Assembly: GCF_007004665.1 (NCBI RefSeq) | Contig: NZ_ML660055.1 | Location: 1-64,000, forward strand | Source: Denitrobaculum tricleocarpae | Lineage (GTDB): Bacteria; Pseudomonadota; Alphaproteobacteria; Kiloniellales; Kiloniellaceae | DNA length: 64,000 nt | Direction: 5' to 3' | Shown here: positions 32,960 through 43,446 of the stretch, piece after piece | Numbering within the stretch: the first letter of the stretch is position 1 | Layout: every line of letters begins with the position of its first letter | The notes under the pieces: generated by a model | What the model was told of the DNA's origin: nothing | The model's input: only the letters and a program-made list of their open reading frames with translations | Databases searched by the model: none | Program-made: the position numbers and the translations under genes

Positions 32960-33442
32960 CTAGCGGGTCGCGCGTTTGAGGTAGGTGATGAGATCTAGGC
33001 GGTCAGCGTCGTTCAAGCGGGCATGGTTTAGGATCCAGTAGTCCAGATCCGCATCGGTCCAGACCGGGCTCTCCGTTTCCAGGGTAATCCTGTAGGGGAA
33101 GCCCTTCACCGCACCCGGCGGCCGTCCGAAGAGGCCCTTCAGGTGCGGACCACGCTTATCTTCACCAATCTCGACTGACCAATCGACATCGGGCTCGCGC
33201 GCGGCCTCGCGCTCGAAAACCTGCCCTCTCGCAGGTTCGGCCAGCTTCGGCCCCATCTGCGGCGAGAGGCTGTGGCAATAGGAGCACTTTTCATTGAAGA
33301 GTTGGCCGCCACGATCAAAGTCCTGGGCGAGAGCCGGAAACAGGCTGGCAAAGAAGATCAGGGCCAGAATCGCCAGAAACAGCTGAAGTGTCAGCAGTCT
33401 GATCACCCCTGCGCAGATATCCAAGTTACCTCTTGACCGCAT
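32960..33442 (-). CDS. Small membrane-anchored or periplasmic c-type cytochrome
   Basis: This 160-residue protein has an N-terminal hydrophobic segment (LLTLQLFLAILALIFFASLF) followed by ALAQ, consistent with a signal peptide or anchor. A single haem-binding CSYCH motif follows shortly after. A Met that could be the sixth ligand is in SPQMGPKL; the central GPHLKGLFGRP segment is typical of class I cytochrome c. The ATG at 33442 follows AGGAAGG; a TTG 51 bases upstream is rejected. It converges with boxR and has no clear partner. Function is unknown beyond electron transfer. Confidence 0.8.
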   Translation of the reverse strand: MRSRGNLDICAGVIRLLTLQLFLAILALIFFASLFPALAQDFDRGGQLFNEKCSYCHSLSPQMGPKLAEPARGQVFEREAAREPDVDWSVEIGEDKRGPHLKGLFGRPPGAVKGFPYRITLETESPVWTDADLDYWILNHARLNDADRLDLITYLKRATR

Positions 33443-33696
33443 CCGCTCAACCTTCCTGCCCGGCAAGCCGCAACGCAATGAATTGAACTTCAAGACTCAG
33501 AATAAGCCTCAGGTATCATCAAATCCTTGACGCAGATCAGGCTTCACTTCGCCGCTGGAGGACAAAGAAGCACCGGAACTTCTGAGATGAATAATGGTCA
33601 GTCAAAGGAATGATACAACAGGGGCTCTCGTCATTTCTGCGAGACGACTGCCGCCTATTGCAGACGTAGATGGCGTTTCGCCCGGCAAAACGCTTG

Positions 33697-33786
33697 TGGC
33701 GGAGGGGGTGGGATTCGAACCCACGGTACCCGCAAAGGCACAACGGTTTTCGAGACCGTCCCGTTCGACCACTCCGGCACCCCTCC
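33697..33786 (-). tRNA. tRNA-Ser (anticodon CGA)
   Basis: Read on the minus strand, a 7-bp acceptor stem GGAGGGG pairs with CCCCTCC. The anticodon stem ACGGT/ACCGT encloses the loop CTCGAAA with anticodon CGA, for UCG codons. A long variable arm follows, as expected for serine tRNAs, then the T-arm with GGTTCGAATCC. A discriminator G and an encoded CCA end the gene. Confidence 0.96.
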
Positions 33787-33974
33787 GATCCGCGGAACCT
33801 GGGTCGAAACGGTCCTTCCGCGAAGCGGCGGGACATTAGCGTAACACCTGCGCGCCTGCAAGCGGGCAAATGACCTGCTGATTCTGAATCCCAGGACACT
33901 ATATATAGAGACAACGCGAGGATGGTGAGGCAAGACTGGGCCCTGAATGATAAGCAGAACGAGGCACCGCCAAA

Positions 33975-35084
33975 GTGCCGGATGACCCCCCAATCCAAAC
34001 ACAAAACGCCAAAACCTTGGACCCCAAACCCAATGGGCTGCCGGCGATACCGGTGCATGAGCTCGGCGCGCAATGGCCGGAACAACTCTTCGATCTGGAG
34101 ATCGAAAGGGCGAAATCCCTGCTGGAGTCCGGGAGCGGGCACTTTCCTGGCTTCGCAGTCAAACAGGTAGACCGCCTTTCGCGCAGTTGGCTGCAGCGCG
34201 CGGGCAACCCCTATCTGGCCGAAATCGACGCCATGAACGACAGGCTGGCGGCACCCGGGGTTTACTTTCTCAACATTAACTACGAGTGGGGCTGCACGTC
34301 CGGCGTGAGCGCGGCTGCAGAGGGCGGAAACCTCTTGCGCCGGGTGCTGGACTGGCCGCTCGACGGCCTGGGCGCCGAGATCGTGGCGGCACGCTGCGAG
34401 TCCGCAGCCGGCCATTGGGTCAACCTGACCTGGCCGGGCTTTACCGGGTCGATCCAGGGCATAGCGGCAGGCCGGTTTTCAGCCGCGATCCATCAAGCCC
34501 CCATGCCGCGCAGAACCCCGATCATGCCCCTGGACTGGGTGATGAACCGCAAGCGCGTCTGGAACAGCCGGGCCATTCCGCCGGCCCATTTGCTGCGGCA
34601 GGTCTTTGAGACCTGTGAGACCTACGCCGACGCCAAACGGATTCTGAGCGAAACGGAGCTTGCCCTGCCCGCGATCTTCCTGCTCAGCGGAATTGAGAGC
34701 CACGAAGGCTGTGTGATCGAACGCAGTCCGACCGAAGCCTTCCTGCGCGAGAGTCCGGCTGCGGCAGCGAACCACTGGCAATCCCAGTCCTCCAAAGCCA
34801 GCGCGCGCGGACAACTGAGCCATGAACGCAGCGCGGCCATGCTGGAGCCGCAAATCGACAGCCGGCTCGAAAACCCCGGCCATCCAGCCTTCAACTGGCT
34901 CAAACCGCCGATTCTCAACGATACCACCCGGTTGGTTATGACCGCGAACGCCGCCAGCGGCGAGCTCTTCGTCCAAGGCTTTGAAAAACCCACGGCTGCG
35001 GGGCGGAAAAATGCCGAAAGTGACGTCGCTGTTGCCGCAACGGCAATACTGTATCTTGGGCCTGACATAAGCCCCGAACACTAG
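33975..35084 (+). CDS. Ntn-hydrolase-like protein, acid ceramidase/NAAA-related
   Basis: This protein is about 369 residues from a GTG start. The segment NINYEWGCTSGV (about residues 99-110) resembles the Cys-Thr-Ser autoprocessing site of acid ceramidase and N-acylethanolamine amidase. The following LLRRVLDWPLDGLGAEIV recalls the RxLDW strand of that fold, and GHWVNLTWPGFTGSIQGI a later conserved stretch. If so, Cys106 would be the N-terminal nucleophile after cleavage. No signal peptide is evident. It lies alone between tRNA-Ser and rplU. The family assignment is tentative and the substrate unknown. Confidence 0.6.
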   Translation: MPDDPPIQTQNAKTLDPKPNGLPAIPVHELGAQWPEQLFDLEIERAKSLLESGSGHFPGFAVKQVDRLSRSWLQRAGNPYLAEIDAMNDRLAAPGVYFLNINYEWGCTSGVSAAAEGGNLLRRVLDWPLDGLGAEIVAARCESAAGHWVNLTWPGFTGSIQGIAAGRFSAAIHQAPMPRRTPIMPLDWVMNRKRVWNSRAIPPAHLLRQVFETCETYADAKRILSETELALPAIFLLSGIESHEGCVIERSPTEAFLRESPAAAANHWQSQSSKASARGQLSHERSAAMLEPQIDSRLENPGHPAFNWLKPPILNDTTRLVMTANAASGELFVQGFEKPTAAGRKNAESDVAVAATAILYLGPDISPEH

Positions 35085-35091
35085 AACAGAT

Positions 35092-35132
35092 CGCCTTTTG
35101 ACGAAGCCACGAGGCGGTTTCGTCAAAAGGCG
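35092..35132 (+). terminator. Hairpin after the Ntn-hydrolase-like gene
   Basis: CGCCTTTTGACGAA (35092-35105) pairs perfectly with TTCGTCAAAAGGCG (35119-35132). No T-run follows, so it may act as an mRNA-end stabiliser or a weak terminator. It directly abuts repeat copy B. Confidence 0.55.
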
Positions 35133-35218
35133 TGAATCCGTTCTAAATCTTAGTGTTAGATCAGATTCACAAGCACAGGTGATCGCCTCCGGCGATTCCA
35201 TCTAAACTTGATCTGATC
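35132..35218 (+). repeat. Dispersed palindromic repeat, copy B (87 bp)
   Basis: This copy aligns without gaps to copy A (18537-18623), about 85 percent identical by eye. It has the same three foldbacks, including ATCGCC-tcc-GGCGAT. The changed positions cluster in loop segments, while the stem sequences are kept. Confidence 0.85.
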
Positions 35219-35290
35219 GTGGGAAAGCCTCTGTTCGGGGCATTCCCAACACCTCGCTGAAGGGACTCCGAAAATCCAGCGGGAAAAGCG

Positions 35291-35318
35291 TTGACAGAGC
35301 GTTCGCCATAGCTATATT
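35291..35318 (+). promoter_or_regulatory. Strong sigma-70-type promoter of rplU-rpmA
   Basis: TTGACA (35291-35296) and TATATT (35313-35318) are separated by 16 bases, giving a near-consensus promoter about 70 bases upstream of the rplU start codon. This is expected for a ribosomal protein operon. Confidence 0.7.
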
Positions 35319-35390
35319 CCGCGGGTCCGGCGGGGCTGCATCTGCGGCGCCCGCCCATCTGTTCACGAAAAAAAGCCGGTAAATACCGAC

Positions 35391-35831
35391 ATGTTCGCAG
35401 TCATCAAAACAGGCGGCAAGCAATACAAGGTCGCCAAAGACGATATTGTTGTCGTCGAAAAGCTCGAAGGTGAGGCTGGCGCCTCCGTTGCCCTCGATTC
35501 GGTCCTCATGCTGGGCGACGACAAGTCCGTCACCACAGGCGCTCCCTTCGTCGAGGGTGCATCTGTCGCCGCCGAAGTGGTCGAGCAGACCCGGGGCGAC
35601 AAGGTCATTGTCTTCAAAAAGCAGCGCCGTCAGAACTACCGCCGCAAGAACGGCCATCGCCAGGACCTTACGGTTCTCAAGGTGACGGACATTCTGACCG
35701 ACGGTAAGAAGGCCGCGAAGGCAGCGCCGAAGAAAAAGGCCGCTCCGAAGGCAAAAGACGAAGACGCCGACGCACCTAAAAAGGCTCCGGCCAAGAAGAA
35801 AGCGGCCCCCAAGGCCAAAGAAGAGGAGTAG
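35391..35831 (+). CDS. rplU: 50S ribosomal protein L21 with Lys/Ala-rich C-terminal extension
   Basis: This 146-residue protein has the L21 core in its first 103 residues: [18 protein letters not shown] at the start, then [16 protein letters not shown] and VLKVTDI. The last ~43 residues are an extension built of repeated [12 protein letters not shown]-type units with acidic interruptions. L21 binds 23S rRNA in the large subunit. The extension resembles histone-like basic tails and probably stays disordered. rpmA follows after 6 bases. Confidence 0.97.
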   Translation: MFAVIKTGGKQYKVAKDDIVVVEKLEGEAGASVALDSVLMLGDDKSVTTGAPFVEGASVAAEVVEQTRGDKVIVFKKQRRQNYRRKNGHRQDLTVLKVTDILTDGKKAAKAAPKKKAAPKAKDEDADAPKKAPAKKKAAPKAKEEE

Positions 35832-35837
35832 GACTCC

Positions 35838-36098
35838 ATGGCACATAAAAAAGCAGGCGGTAGCTCCCGCAACGGCCGCGACTCGGCCGGCCGGCGCCTC
35901 GGCGTCAAAAAATACGGCGGTGAGCTGGTCATCCCCGGCAATATCGTCATCCGTCAGCGCGGCACGCAGTACCACCCCGGCGACAACGTCGGCATGGGTA
36001 AAGACCACACGATCTTCGCGAAGATCGAAGGCCACGTCAGCTTCCGGCAGAAAGCCGGTGGCCGGACCTATGTGTCGGTAGAGCCGAAGGCCTCTTAA
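35838..36098 (+). CDS. rpmA: 50S ribosomal protein L27
   Basis: This 86-residue protein begins [16 protein letters not shown], the mature-type L27 N-terminus that reaches the peptidyl transferase centre. [21 protein letters not shown] and the C-terminal GRTYVSVEP are standard. It is co-transcribed with rplU, and a strong terminator follows at 36140. Confidence 0.98.
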   Translation: MAHKKAGGSSRNGRDSAGRRLGVKKYGGELVIPGNIVIRQRGTQYHPGDNVGMGKDHTIFAKIEGHVSFRQKAGGRTYVSVEPKAS

Positions 36099-36139
36099 GG
36101 CCCCGCCTCTCGGTCTGCATCCGAGGGTGATAGAATTCA

Positions 36140-36168
36140 GGGGGAATGGCATGCCATTCCCCCTTTTT
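36140..36168 (+). terminator. Rho-independent terminator after rpmA
   Basis: The perfect palindrome GGGGGAATGGCATGCCATTCCCCC (24 bases, split here as GGGGGAATGG and CCATTCCCCC around CATG) is followed by TTTTT. It separates the ribosomal protein genes from obgE. Confidence 0.9.
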
Positions 36169-36209
36169 CGTGTTCGATTTATGAAATGCACCGGCAACAC
36201 CCGGTCTAA

Positions 36210-38476
<2,267 letters not shown>

Positions 38477-38525
38477 GGACGATTGGGTCGTCAGAATAGC
38501 GAACCAGAAGCCTGAGGACCGGAAG

Positions 38526-39815
38526 ATGACTGCCGAAACCGCTGTATTGCGAGACGACCTTGTCAGCGAAATGAACGACCTGGGACGCGCGGCCCGTGCC
38601 GCCGCGGCTGAGCTCGCCATGGCTGGTCCGGAACAGCGGAATGACGCCCTACAGGCTGCAGCTGAGGCCCTGCGCGATCAATCCGATAAAATCATCGCCG
38701 CCAACGCCGTGGATATGTCTGCGGCGGAGGCCAAGGGTCTGTCGGCGGCCATGCTCGACCGCCTCCTGCTTGATAGCGATCGTGTCGAGGCTATGGCCCT
38801 GGGCCTGGAAGCCATCGCGGACTTTCCCGATCCCCTGGGCCGCGTACTCGAGGAACGCAGCCGGCCCAACGGTCTTCAGATCGCCAAGATCGCGGTGCCC
38901 CTCGGTGTGATCGGCATCATCTACGAGAGCCGGCCCAACGTAACGGCCGACGCAGGCGGGCTCTGCCTCAAATCCGGGAACGCGGCAATCCTGCGCGGTG
39001 GTTCCGAATCCGCGAATTCGTCGGGCGCAATCCTGGAATGCCTGCAGGCCGGCTTGCGAAAAGCCGGTCTGCCGGAGGCCGCCCTTCAGCGGCTGCCGAC
39101 GACGGACCGCGCAGCCGTCGGAATCATGCTGACAATGAGTGAGGACATCGACCTGATCGTGCCGCGCGGCGGCCGCGGACTGATCGAACGCGTCCAGCAG
39201 GAGAGCCGGATCCCGGTCATGGCTCACCTGGACGGCCTCTGCCATACCTACATTCACGGCGACGCCGACAAGGAAATGGCGACGGAGATTGCGGTCAATG
39301 CGAAGATGCGCCGGACCGGCATCTGCGGAGCGACCGAGACCCTGCTGGTGGACCGTTCAGCCGTCGAGAGTCATCTGCCCGACGTGCTGAAAGCGCTGGT
39401 ATCGGCGGGCTGCGAGATCCGGGGCGACGAGACGGTTCAAGCCATGGAGATCGGAACGAGCGTCAAGGAGGCAGTTGCTCAGGACTGGGACACCGAGTAT
39501 CTGGACTCCATTATCTCGGTGAAGGTTGTCGACGGGCTCGATGATGCCGTTTCGCATATCAACCAGCATGGCTCTCACCACACCGAAGCCATCGTGACCG
39601 AAGACCAGACAGCTGCTCAAGCCTTCCTAAACCGCGTGGATGCCGCGATCGTCATGCACAACGCCTCGACCCAATACGCGGACGGCGGCGAGTTCGGTAT
39701 GGGTGCCGAAATCGGTATCTCGACCGGAAAGCTTCATGCACGCGGCCCCGTTGGTGCTGACCAGTTAACGAGCTACAAGTACCTGGTGCGCGGAAGAGGT
39801 CAGGTCCGGCCGTAA
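38526..39815 (+). CDS. proA: Gamma-glutamyl phosphate reductase
   Basis: This 429-residue NADPH-dependent reductase of the aldehyde dehydrogenase superfamily has VPLGVIGIIYESRPNVTADA and LCLKSGNAAILRGG. The catalytic Cys lies in RRTGICGATETLLVD, and a FGMGAEIGISTGKLHARGP tail is present. It converts gamma-glutamyl phosphate to glutamate semialdehyde for proline synthesis. GAGGACCGGAAG precedes the ATG. Confidence 0.97.
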   Translation: MTAETAVLRDDLVSEMNDLGRAARAAAAELAMAGPEQRNDALQAAAEALRDQSDKIIAANAVDMSAAEAKGLSAAMLDRLLLDSDRVEAMALGLEAIADFPDPLGRVLEERSRPNGLQIAKIAVPLGVIGIIYESRPNVTADAGGLCLKSGNAAILRGGSESANSSGAILECLQAGLRKAGLPEAALQRLPTTDRAAVGIMLTMSEDIDLIVPRGGRGLIERVQQESRIPVMAHLDGLCHTYIHGDADKEMATEIAVNAKMRRTGICGATETLLVDRSAVESHLPDVLKALVSAGCEIRGDETVQAMEIGTSVKEAVAQDWDTEYLDSIISVKVVDGLDDAVSHINQHGSHHTEAIVTEDQTAAQAFLNRVDAAIVMHNASTQYADGGEFGMGAEIGISTGKLHARGPVGADQLTSYKYLVRGRGQVRP

Positions 39816-39949
39816 TTGAGCCCTACAGCCATGCCGAAACAGCTTCGTCGTGAGCGCAATGCCAGACCCCGCGATCAAGGTGGGAAGAACAGATAAAACT
39901 AAAAGTGTATCGTAGAAATTCATACTAAAAGTTGTGAATAGAGCAAAAA

Positions 39950-40654
39950 ATGCCCGTGATTTTTAAGCACCCGGTGCGACGCCCCGGTCTGGCGCGCATC
40001 GGTCGTATGCTTGACGGTCACCTACCGGCAGCAGGGCAGCGCATCGGGTTGCTCGGCGGCTCCTTCAATCCAGCCCACGACGGTCATTTGGCCATCAGCG
40101 AGGAGGCCCTGCGCCGTCTTGATCTCGATGAGATCTGGTGGCTGGTATCACCGCAAAATCCGCTGAAATCCGCCGATGAAATGGCGCCCCAGGCGATGCG
40201 GGCAGAGCGCGCCGCGGTCCAGGTCGGAACCCCTAAGATCCGCGTGACCATGCTGGAACGGGAGTTCGGTACCGCCTACACGGCAGAAACCTTGCAGCTG
40301 CTCGTGGCGCGTTTTCCGCGCGTTCGTTTCGTATGGTTAATGGGGGCGGATAACCTGATTCAGATCGACCGTTGGCAGGATTGGCACAAAATCTTTAACA
40401 CCATGGCCATTGCGATTTTTGATCGCCCAACCTATTCTCTAAGGGCACTGGCTTCCAAGGCGGCCAGGCATTTTGCCCGGTTCCGCAAGCGTGAGAGCGA
40501 ACTAAAGCGTTTTGCGGACTCCGCGCCACCCGCTTGGGTATTCCTCCATAACAGGCTGAATGCCCAGTCATCCACAGCGATGCGGGCGGCTGAGGAACGG
40601 GCACCCACGCGCGTCCGGAGTGCAGACTGCATCCCGGATGCAGACAAGGACTGA
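39950..40654 (+). CDS. nadD: Nicotinate-nucleotide adenylyltransferase
   Basis: This 234-residue protein has the nucleotidyltransferase motif GGSFNPAHDGHL (residues about 36-47), the LMGADNLIQIDRWQDW substrate loop, and an SSTAMR end motif (ISSTxIR type). It makes deamido-NAD in NAD synthesis. The N-terminal ~30 residues before the core are longer than in many bacteria but common in Rhodospirillales. The AT-rich stretch upstream has two ACTAAAAGT copies (39898 and 39924) of unknown meaning. Confidence 0.95.
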   Translation: MPVIFKHPVRRPGLARIGRMLDGHLPAAGQRIGLLGGSFNPAHDGHLAISEEALRRLDLDEIWWLVSPQNPLKSADEMAPQAMRAERAAVQVGTPKIRVTMLEREFGTAYTAETLQLLVARFPRVRFVWLMGADNLIQIDRWQDWHKIFNTMAIAIFDRPTYSLRALASKAARHFARFRKRESELKRFADSAPPAWVFLHNRLNAQSSTAMRAAEERAPTRVRSADCIPDADKD

Positions 40655-41078
40655 GAAACGGAGAGATAAGACCATACTAAGCGAAAACAAGGCCTCCAAG
40701 GCCGGCAAGCAGGACGCACTGGCGTCCAGCAAGCATCTGCTCCAAGTGGTCCAGTCTTCCCTCGAAGACGACAAAGCGGAAGATCTTGTCGTTATCGAGC
40801 TCGCCGACAAATCCAGCATCGCCGACTACATGGTTATTGCCAGTGGCCGTTCACAACGACAAGTGGGCGCCATGGCGGATCATTTGAGCCGCGCGTTGAA
40901 GTCGGCTGGAGTGACTGGCGCCAAGGTTGAAGGTGCCGAACGTTGTGACTGGGTGTTGATCGACGGCGGTGACGTCATCGTTCATCTCTTCCGTCCGGAA
41001 GTGCGTGCGTTCTACAATCTTGAAAAGATGTGGGGCGTTGATCTGCCGGAAAACGTCGCGAACGCCGGCACGGCCTGA
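40638..41078 (+). CDS. rsfS: Ribosomal silencing factor RsfS
   Basis: This protein is about 146 residues. The conserved RsfS core is LEDDKAEDLVVIELADKSSIADYMVIASG, here split as the DKSSIADYMVIASGRSQRQV segment, followed by CDWVLIDGGDVIVHLFRPEVR and YNLEKMWG. It binds L14 and blocks subunit joining in stationary phase. The ATG at 40638 lies within the last codons of nadD (17-base overlap) and has no clear ribosome site; the true start may be a few codons later. The nadD-rsfS-rlmH order is conserved. Confidence 0.93.
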   Translation: MQTRTEKRRDKTILSENKASKAGKQDALASSKHLLQVVQSSLEDDKAEDLVVIELADKSSIADYMVIASGRSQRQVGAMADHLSRALKSAGVTGAKVEGAERCDWVLIDGGDVIVHLFRPEVRAFYNLEKMWGVDLPENVANAGTA

Positions 41079-41177
41079 CAAGCCGACTGTGCTTTTGGGA
41101 GCGGGACTGACTGCCTCTGCGTGAATGTACCGTGGACGCAGTGACGATTCTGAGAGCGCGAGCGCAGGAAGCAAGAC

Positions 41178-41203
41178 CTTTCGCCCGTCAAAGCGGGCGA
41201 AAG
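41178..41203. other. Perfect hairpin between rsfS and rlmH
   Basis: CTTTCGCCCG (41178-41187) pairs with CGGGCGAAAG (41194-41203) around TCAAAG. No T-run follows on either strand, so it is not a classic terminator. It may stabilise rsfS mRNA or be part of a small processed RNA; I see no more support. Confidence 0.5.
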
Positions 41204-41290
41204 AAGGCGCTTTGTAAACTTCAGCAAGTGCGACACATCGCTCTGCCCGGCAACCGGCAGCGAGTATTTAAACTGCAGCACGAGTAGAAC

Positions 41291-41749
41291 ATGCGCATAA
41301 CCCTGGCTGCGGTCGGTAGAGGTAAGCCCGGACCTGTACGCGATGTCTATCAGCACTACATCAAGCGCCTGAACTGGCATTTTGACCTGCGCGAGGTCGA
41401 GGAACGCAAGGCCCTGCCGCCGGCGCAACTGAAACGCCGGGAGGCCGAGATGCTGCTGGATGCGATACCCAAGGGTGCAGCACTGGTGGCTTTAGACGAA
41501 CGCGGCAAAAACCTCTCAAGCGCCGAGTTCGCGCAAATGATCGGGCAGTGGCGAGACAATTCCGTGCAGGACATCGCGTTTGTCATCGGGGGCGCGGATG
41601 GACTTGAGGAGCGCGTGCGGAGCGCAGCAACGCGCAGCATTTCCTTCGGGCGGATGACCTGGCCACATATGATGGTCAGAGCTCTGCTGGCGGAACAGCT
41701 TTACCGGGCGCAGTCAATCCTGGCTGGGCATCCTTATCACCGGGAATAG
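41291..41749 (+). CDS. rlmH: 23S rRNA pseudouridine-1915 N3-methyltransferase RlmH
   Basis: This 152-residue SPOUT methyltransferase has LVALDERGKNLSSAEFA, FVIGGADGLEERV (SAM-binding knot), and the C-terminal LLAEQLYRAQSILAGHPYHRE that is diagnostic for RlmH. It modifies pseudouridine 1915 in helix 69 of 23S rRNA on intact ribosomes. The length is as usual. Confidence 0.97.
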   Translation: MRITLAAVGRGKPGPVRDVYQHYIKRLNWHFDLREVEERKALPPAQLKRREAEMLLDAIPKGAALVALDERGKNLSSAEFAQMIGQWRDNSVQDIAFVIGGADGLEERVRSAATRSISFGRMTWPHMMVRALLAEQLYRAQSILAGHPYHRE

Positions 41750-41871
41750 ACTTCCCGAAGCAAGGTTTGTTAACCGTATTGCAAAGACCTGTGTTCATAC
41801 TCGCCGGACCACACAGTTTACTCGTGCAAAAACACTGTAGATCCAACTGAAATGAGCCTATAACTCCCTCT

Positions 41872-43446
41872 ATGAGTAGCCAGAAACCGCCTCGCCCCGT
41901 CGTCCTCTGCATCCTCGATGGCTGGGGCCACCGAGAGATCTGCGAAAACAATGCGATCTGCATCGGCAAAACGCCGGTTCTCGACCGCCTGACGAAATCC
42001 TGTCCCCATGCCCTGATCGACGCGTCGGAACTGGAAGTCGGCCTGCCCGAAGGTCAGATGGGCAATTCGGAAGTGGGTCACATGAACATCGGCGCCGGTC
42101 GGGTGGTGATGCAGGACCTGCCCAGGATCGACAGTGCTATCGCGGATGGTTCCTTTGCGCGCTCACCGCGCCTGATCGAGTTCGCCGGGGCCGTGAAAGC
42201 CAAAGGCGGCAAAGCCCACATCATGGGACTGCTCTCCCCCGGCGGGGTCCATTCACACCAGAAACATATCGTGCAGTTGGTTGAAACGCTGCATGGTTTG
42301 GGCGTCCAAAGCGTCATCCATGCCTTTCTGGACGGTCGGGACACACCACCGCGCTCAGCGCTCGGGTTTCTTGAGACCTTCCTGGCGGATGCTCCGCACG
42401 CGGAAATAGGAACCGTGTCGGGCCGCTACTACGCCATGGATCGGGATCAGCGCTGGAATCGCGTCACCAAAGCCTATCACGCCATTGTCGATGGCGGGAA
42501 CGATCACGACAGCGAGCGCGCGGATAGCGCCCTTGCCGCCGTTGAACAGGGCTACGCCCGGGACGAGAACGATGAATTCGTCCTGCCGACCGTTGTCGGC
42601 GGCTATGCCGGCATGGCGGATGGCGATGGGCTGCTGATGGCTAATTTCCGCGCTGATCGCGCACGAGAGATTCTCACCGCGCTCCTGGATCCGGAATTTG
42701 ACGGGTTTGAGCGGAAGCGAAGCGTCGCGTTCTCGGCTGCCGCCGGCATGGTGGAATACGCCAGTCAGCTCAACGCCTTCATGTCGACCGTCTTTCCCTC
42801 CGAGGAATTGACCGCCACCCTGGGCGAAGTTGTCTCCAATGCCGGGCAGAAACAGCTCCGGATTGCTGAAACGGAAAAGTACGCCCACGTCACCTTCTTC
42901 TTTAACGGCGGACGCGAAGAAGTGTTCGAGGGGGAAGAGCGTATCCTGGTTCCCTCGCCGGACGTCGCGACTTACGACCTGAAGCCAGAAATGTCGGCGC
43001 CCGAAGTGACCGATAAGCTATGCGCAGCGATTGAGTCCGGCGAATTCGGCCTGATTGTCGTCAATTACGCCAACGGCGATATGGTTGGGCATACAGGCGA
43101 TTTGGCCGCGGCGGTCAAAGCTGTTGAGACCGTGGATGCCTCTGTGGCCAGGCTTGAAGAAACAATCACCCGCGCCGGTGGTGCGATGCTGGTCACCGCA
43201 GACCACGGCAACGCGGAACTCATGGTCGATCCCGAGACCGGTCAGCCGCACACGGCCCACACCATGAACAAGGTACCGCTGATACTGGTGAATGGTCCTG
43301 CTGGGGTCAAAAACCTCAAGAACGGCCGTCTGGCAGACCTGGCACCAAGCGTCCTTTCACTCATGCAGCTGCCGCTTCCCGCGGAAATGACCGGCCGCTC
43401 GCTGATCGGTATGGCCACGGCGACGTCCGACGCGGCGGCCGAATGA
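41872..43446 (+). CDS. gpmI: 2,3-bisphosphoglycerate-independent phosphoglycerate mutase
   Basis: This 524-residue enzyme interconverts 3- and 2-phosphoglycerate. It has the metal site CILDGWGHRE, the phosphoserine nucleophile Ser66 in MGNSEVGH, FLDGRDTPPRS, SGRYYAMDRDQRW, NFRADRARE and a TADHGNAELM metal motif at the end. Two Mn ions are expected. Its stop codon overlaps the EnvC-like gene start (ATGA), so envelope genes are translated behind it. Confidence 0.97.
   Translation: MSSQKPPRPVVLCILDGWGHREICENNAICIGKTPVLDRLTKSCPHALIDASELEVGLPEGQMGNSEVGHMNIGAGRVVMQDLPRIDSAIADGSFARSPRLIEFAGAVKAKGGKAHIMGLLSPGGVHSHQKHIVQLVETLHGLGVQSVIHAFLDGRDTPPRSALGFLETFLADAPHAEIGTVSGRYYAMDRDQRWNRVTKAYHAIVDGGNDHDSERADSALAAVEQGYARDENDEFVLPTVVGGYAGMADGDGLLMANFRADRAREILTALLDPEFDGFERKRSVAFSAAAGMVEYASQLNAFMSTVFPSEELTATLGEVVSNAGQKQLRIAETEKYAHVTFFFNGGREEVFEGEERILVPSPDVATYDLKPEMSAPEVTDKLCAAIESGEFGLIVVNYANGDMVGHTGDLAAAVKAVETVDASVARLEETITRAGGAMLVTADHGNAELMVDPETGQPHTAHTMNKVPLILVNGPAGVKNLKNGRLADLAPSVLSLMQLPLPAEMTGRSLIGMATATSDAAAE

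Larger units (their letters stand above)
35085..35390. other. Intergenic region before rplU
   Basis: These 306 bases hold a 14-bp inverted-repeat hairpin, copy B of the dispersed repeat and the rplU promoter, each listed separately. I see no gene. The rplU leader from about 35325 has no structure I recognise as an L21 autoregulatory element. Confidence 0.6.

Noticed and set aside
39898-39932. Two ACTAAAAGT copies upstream of nadD as an operator
   Set aside because: They are only 9 bp, in AT-rich sequence, 26 bp apart and not palindromic; there is no further support.
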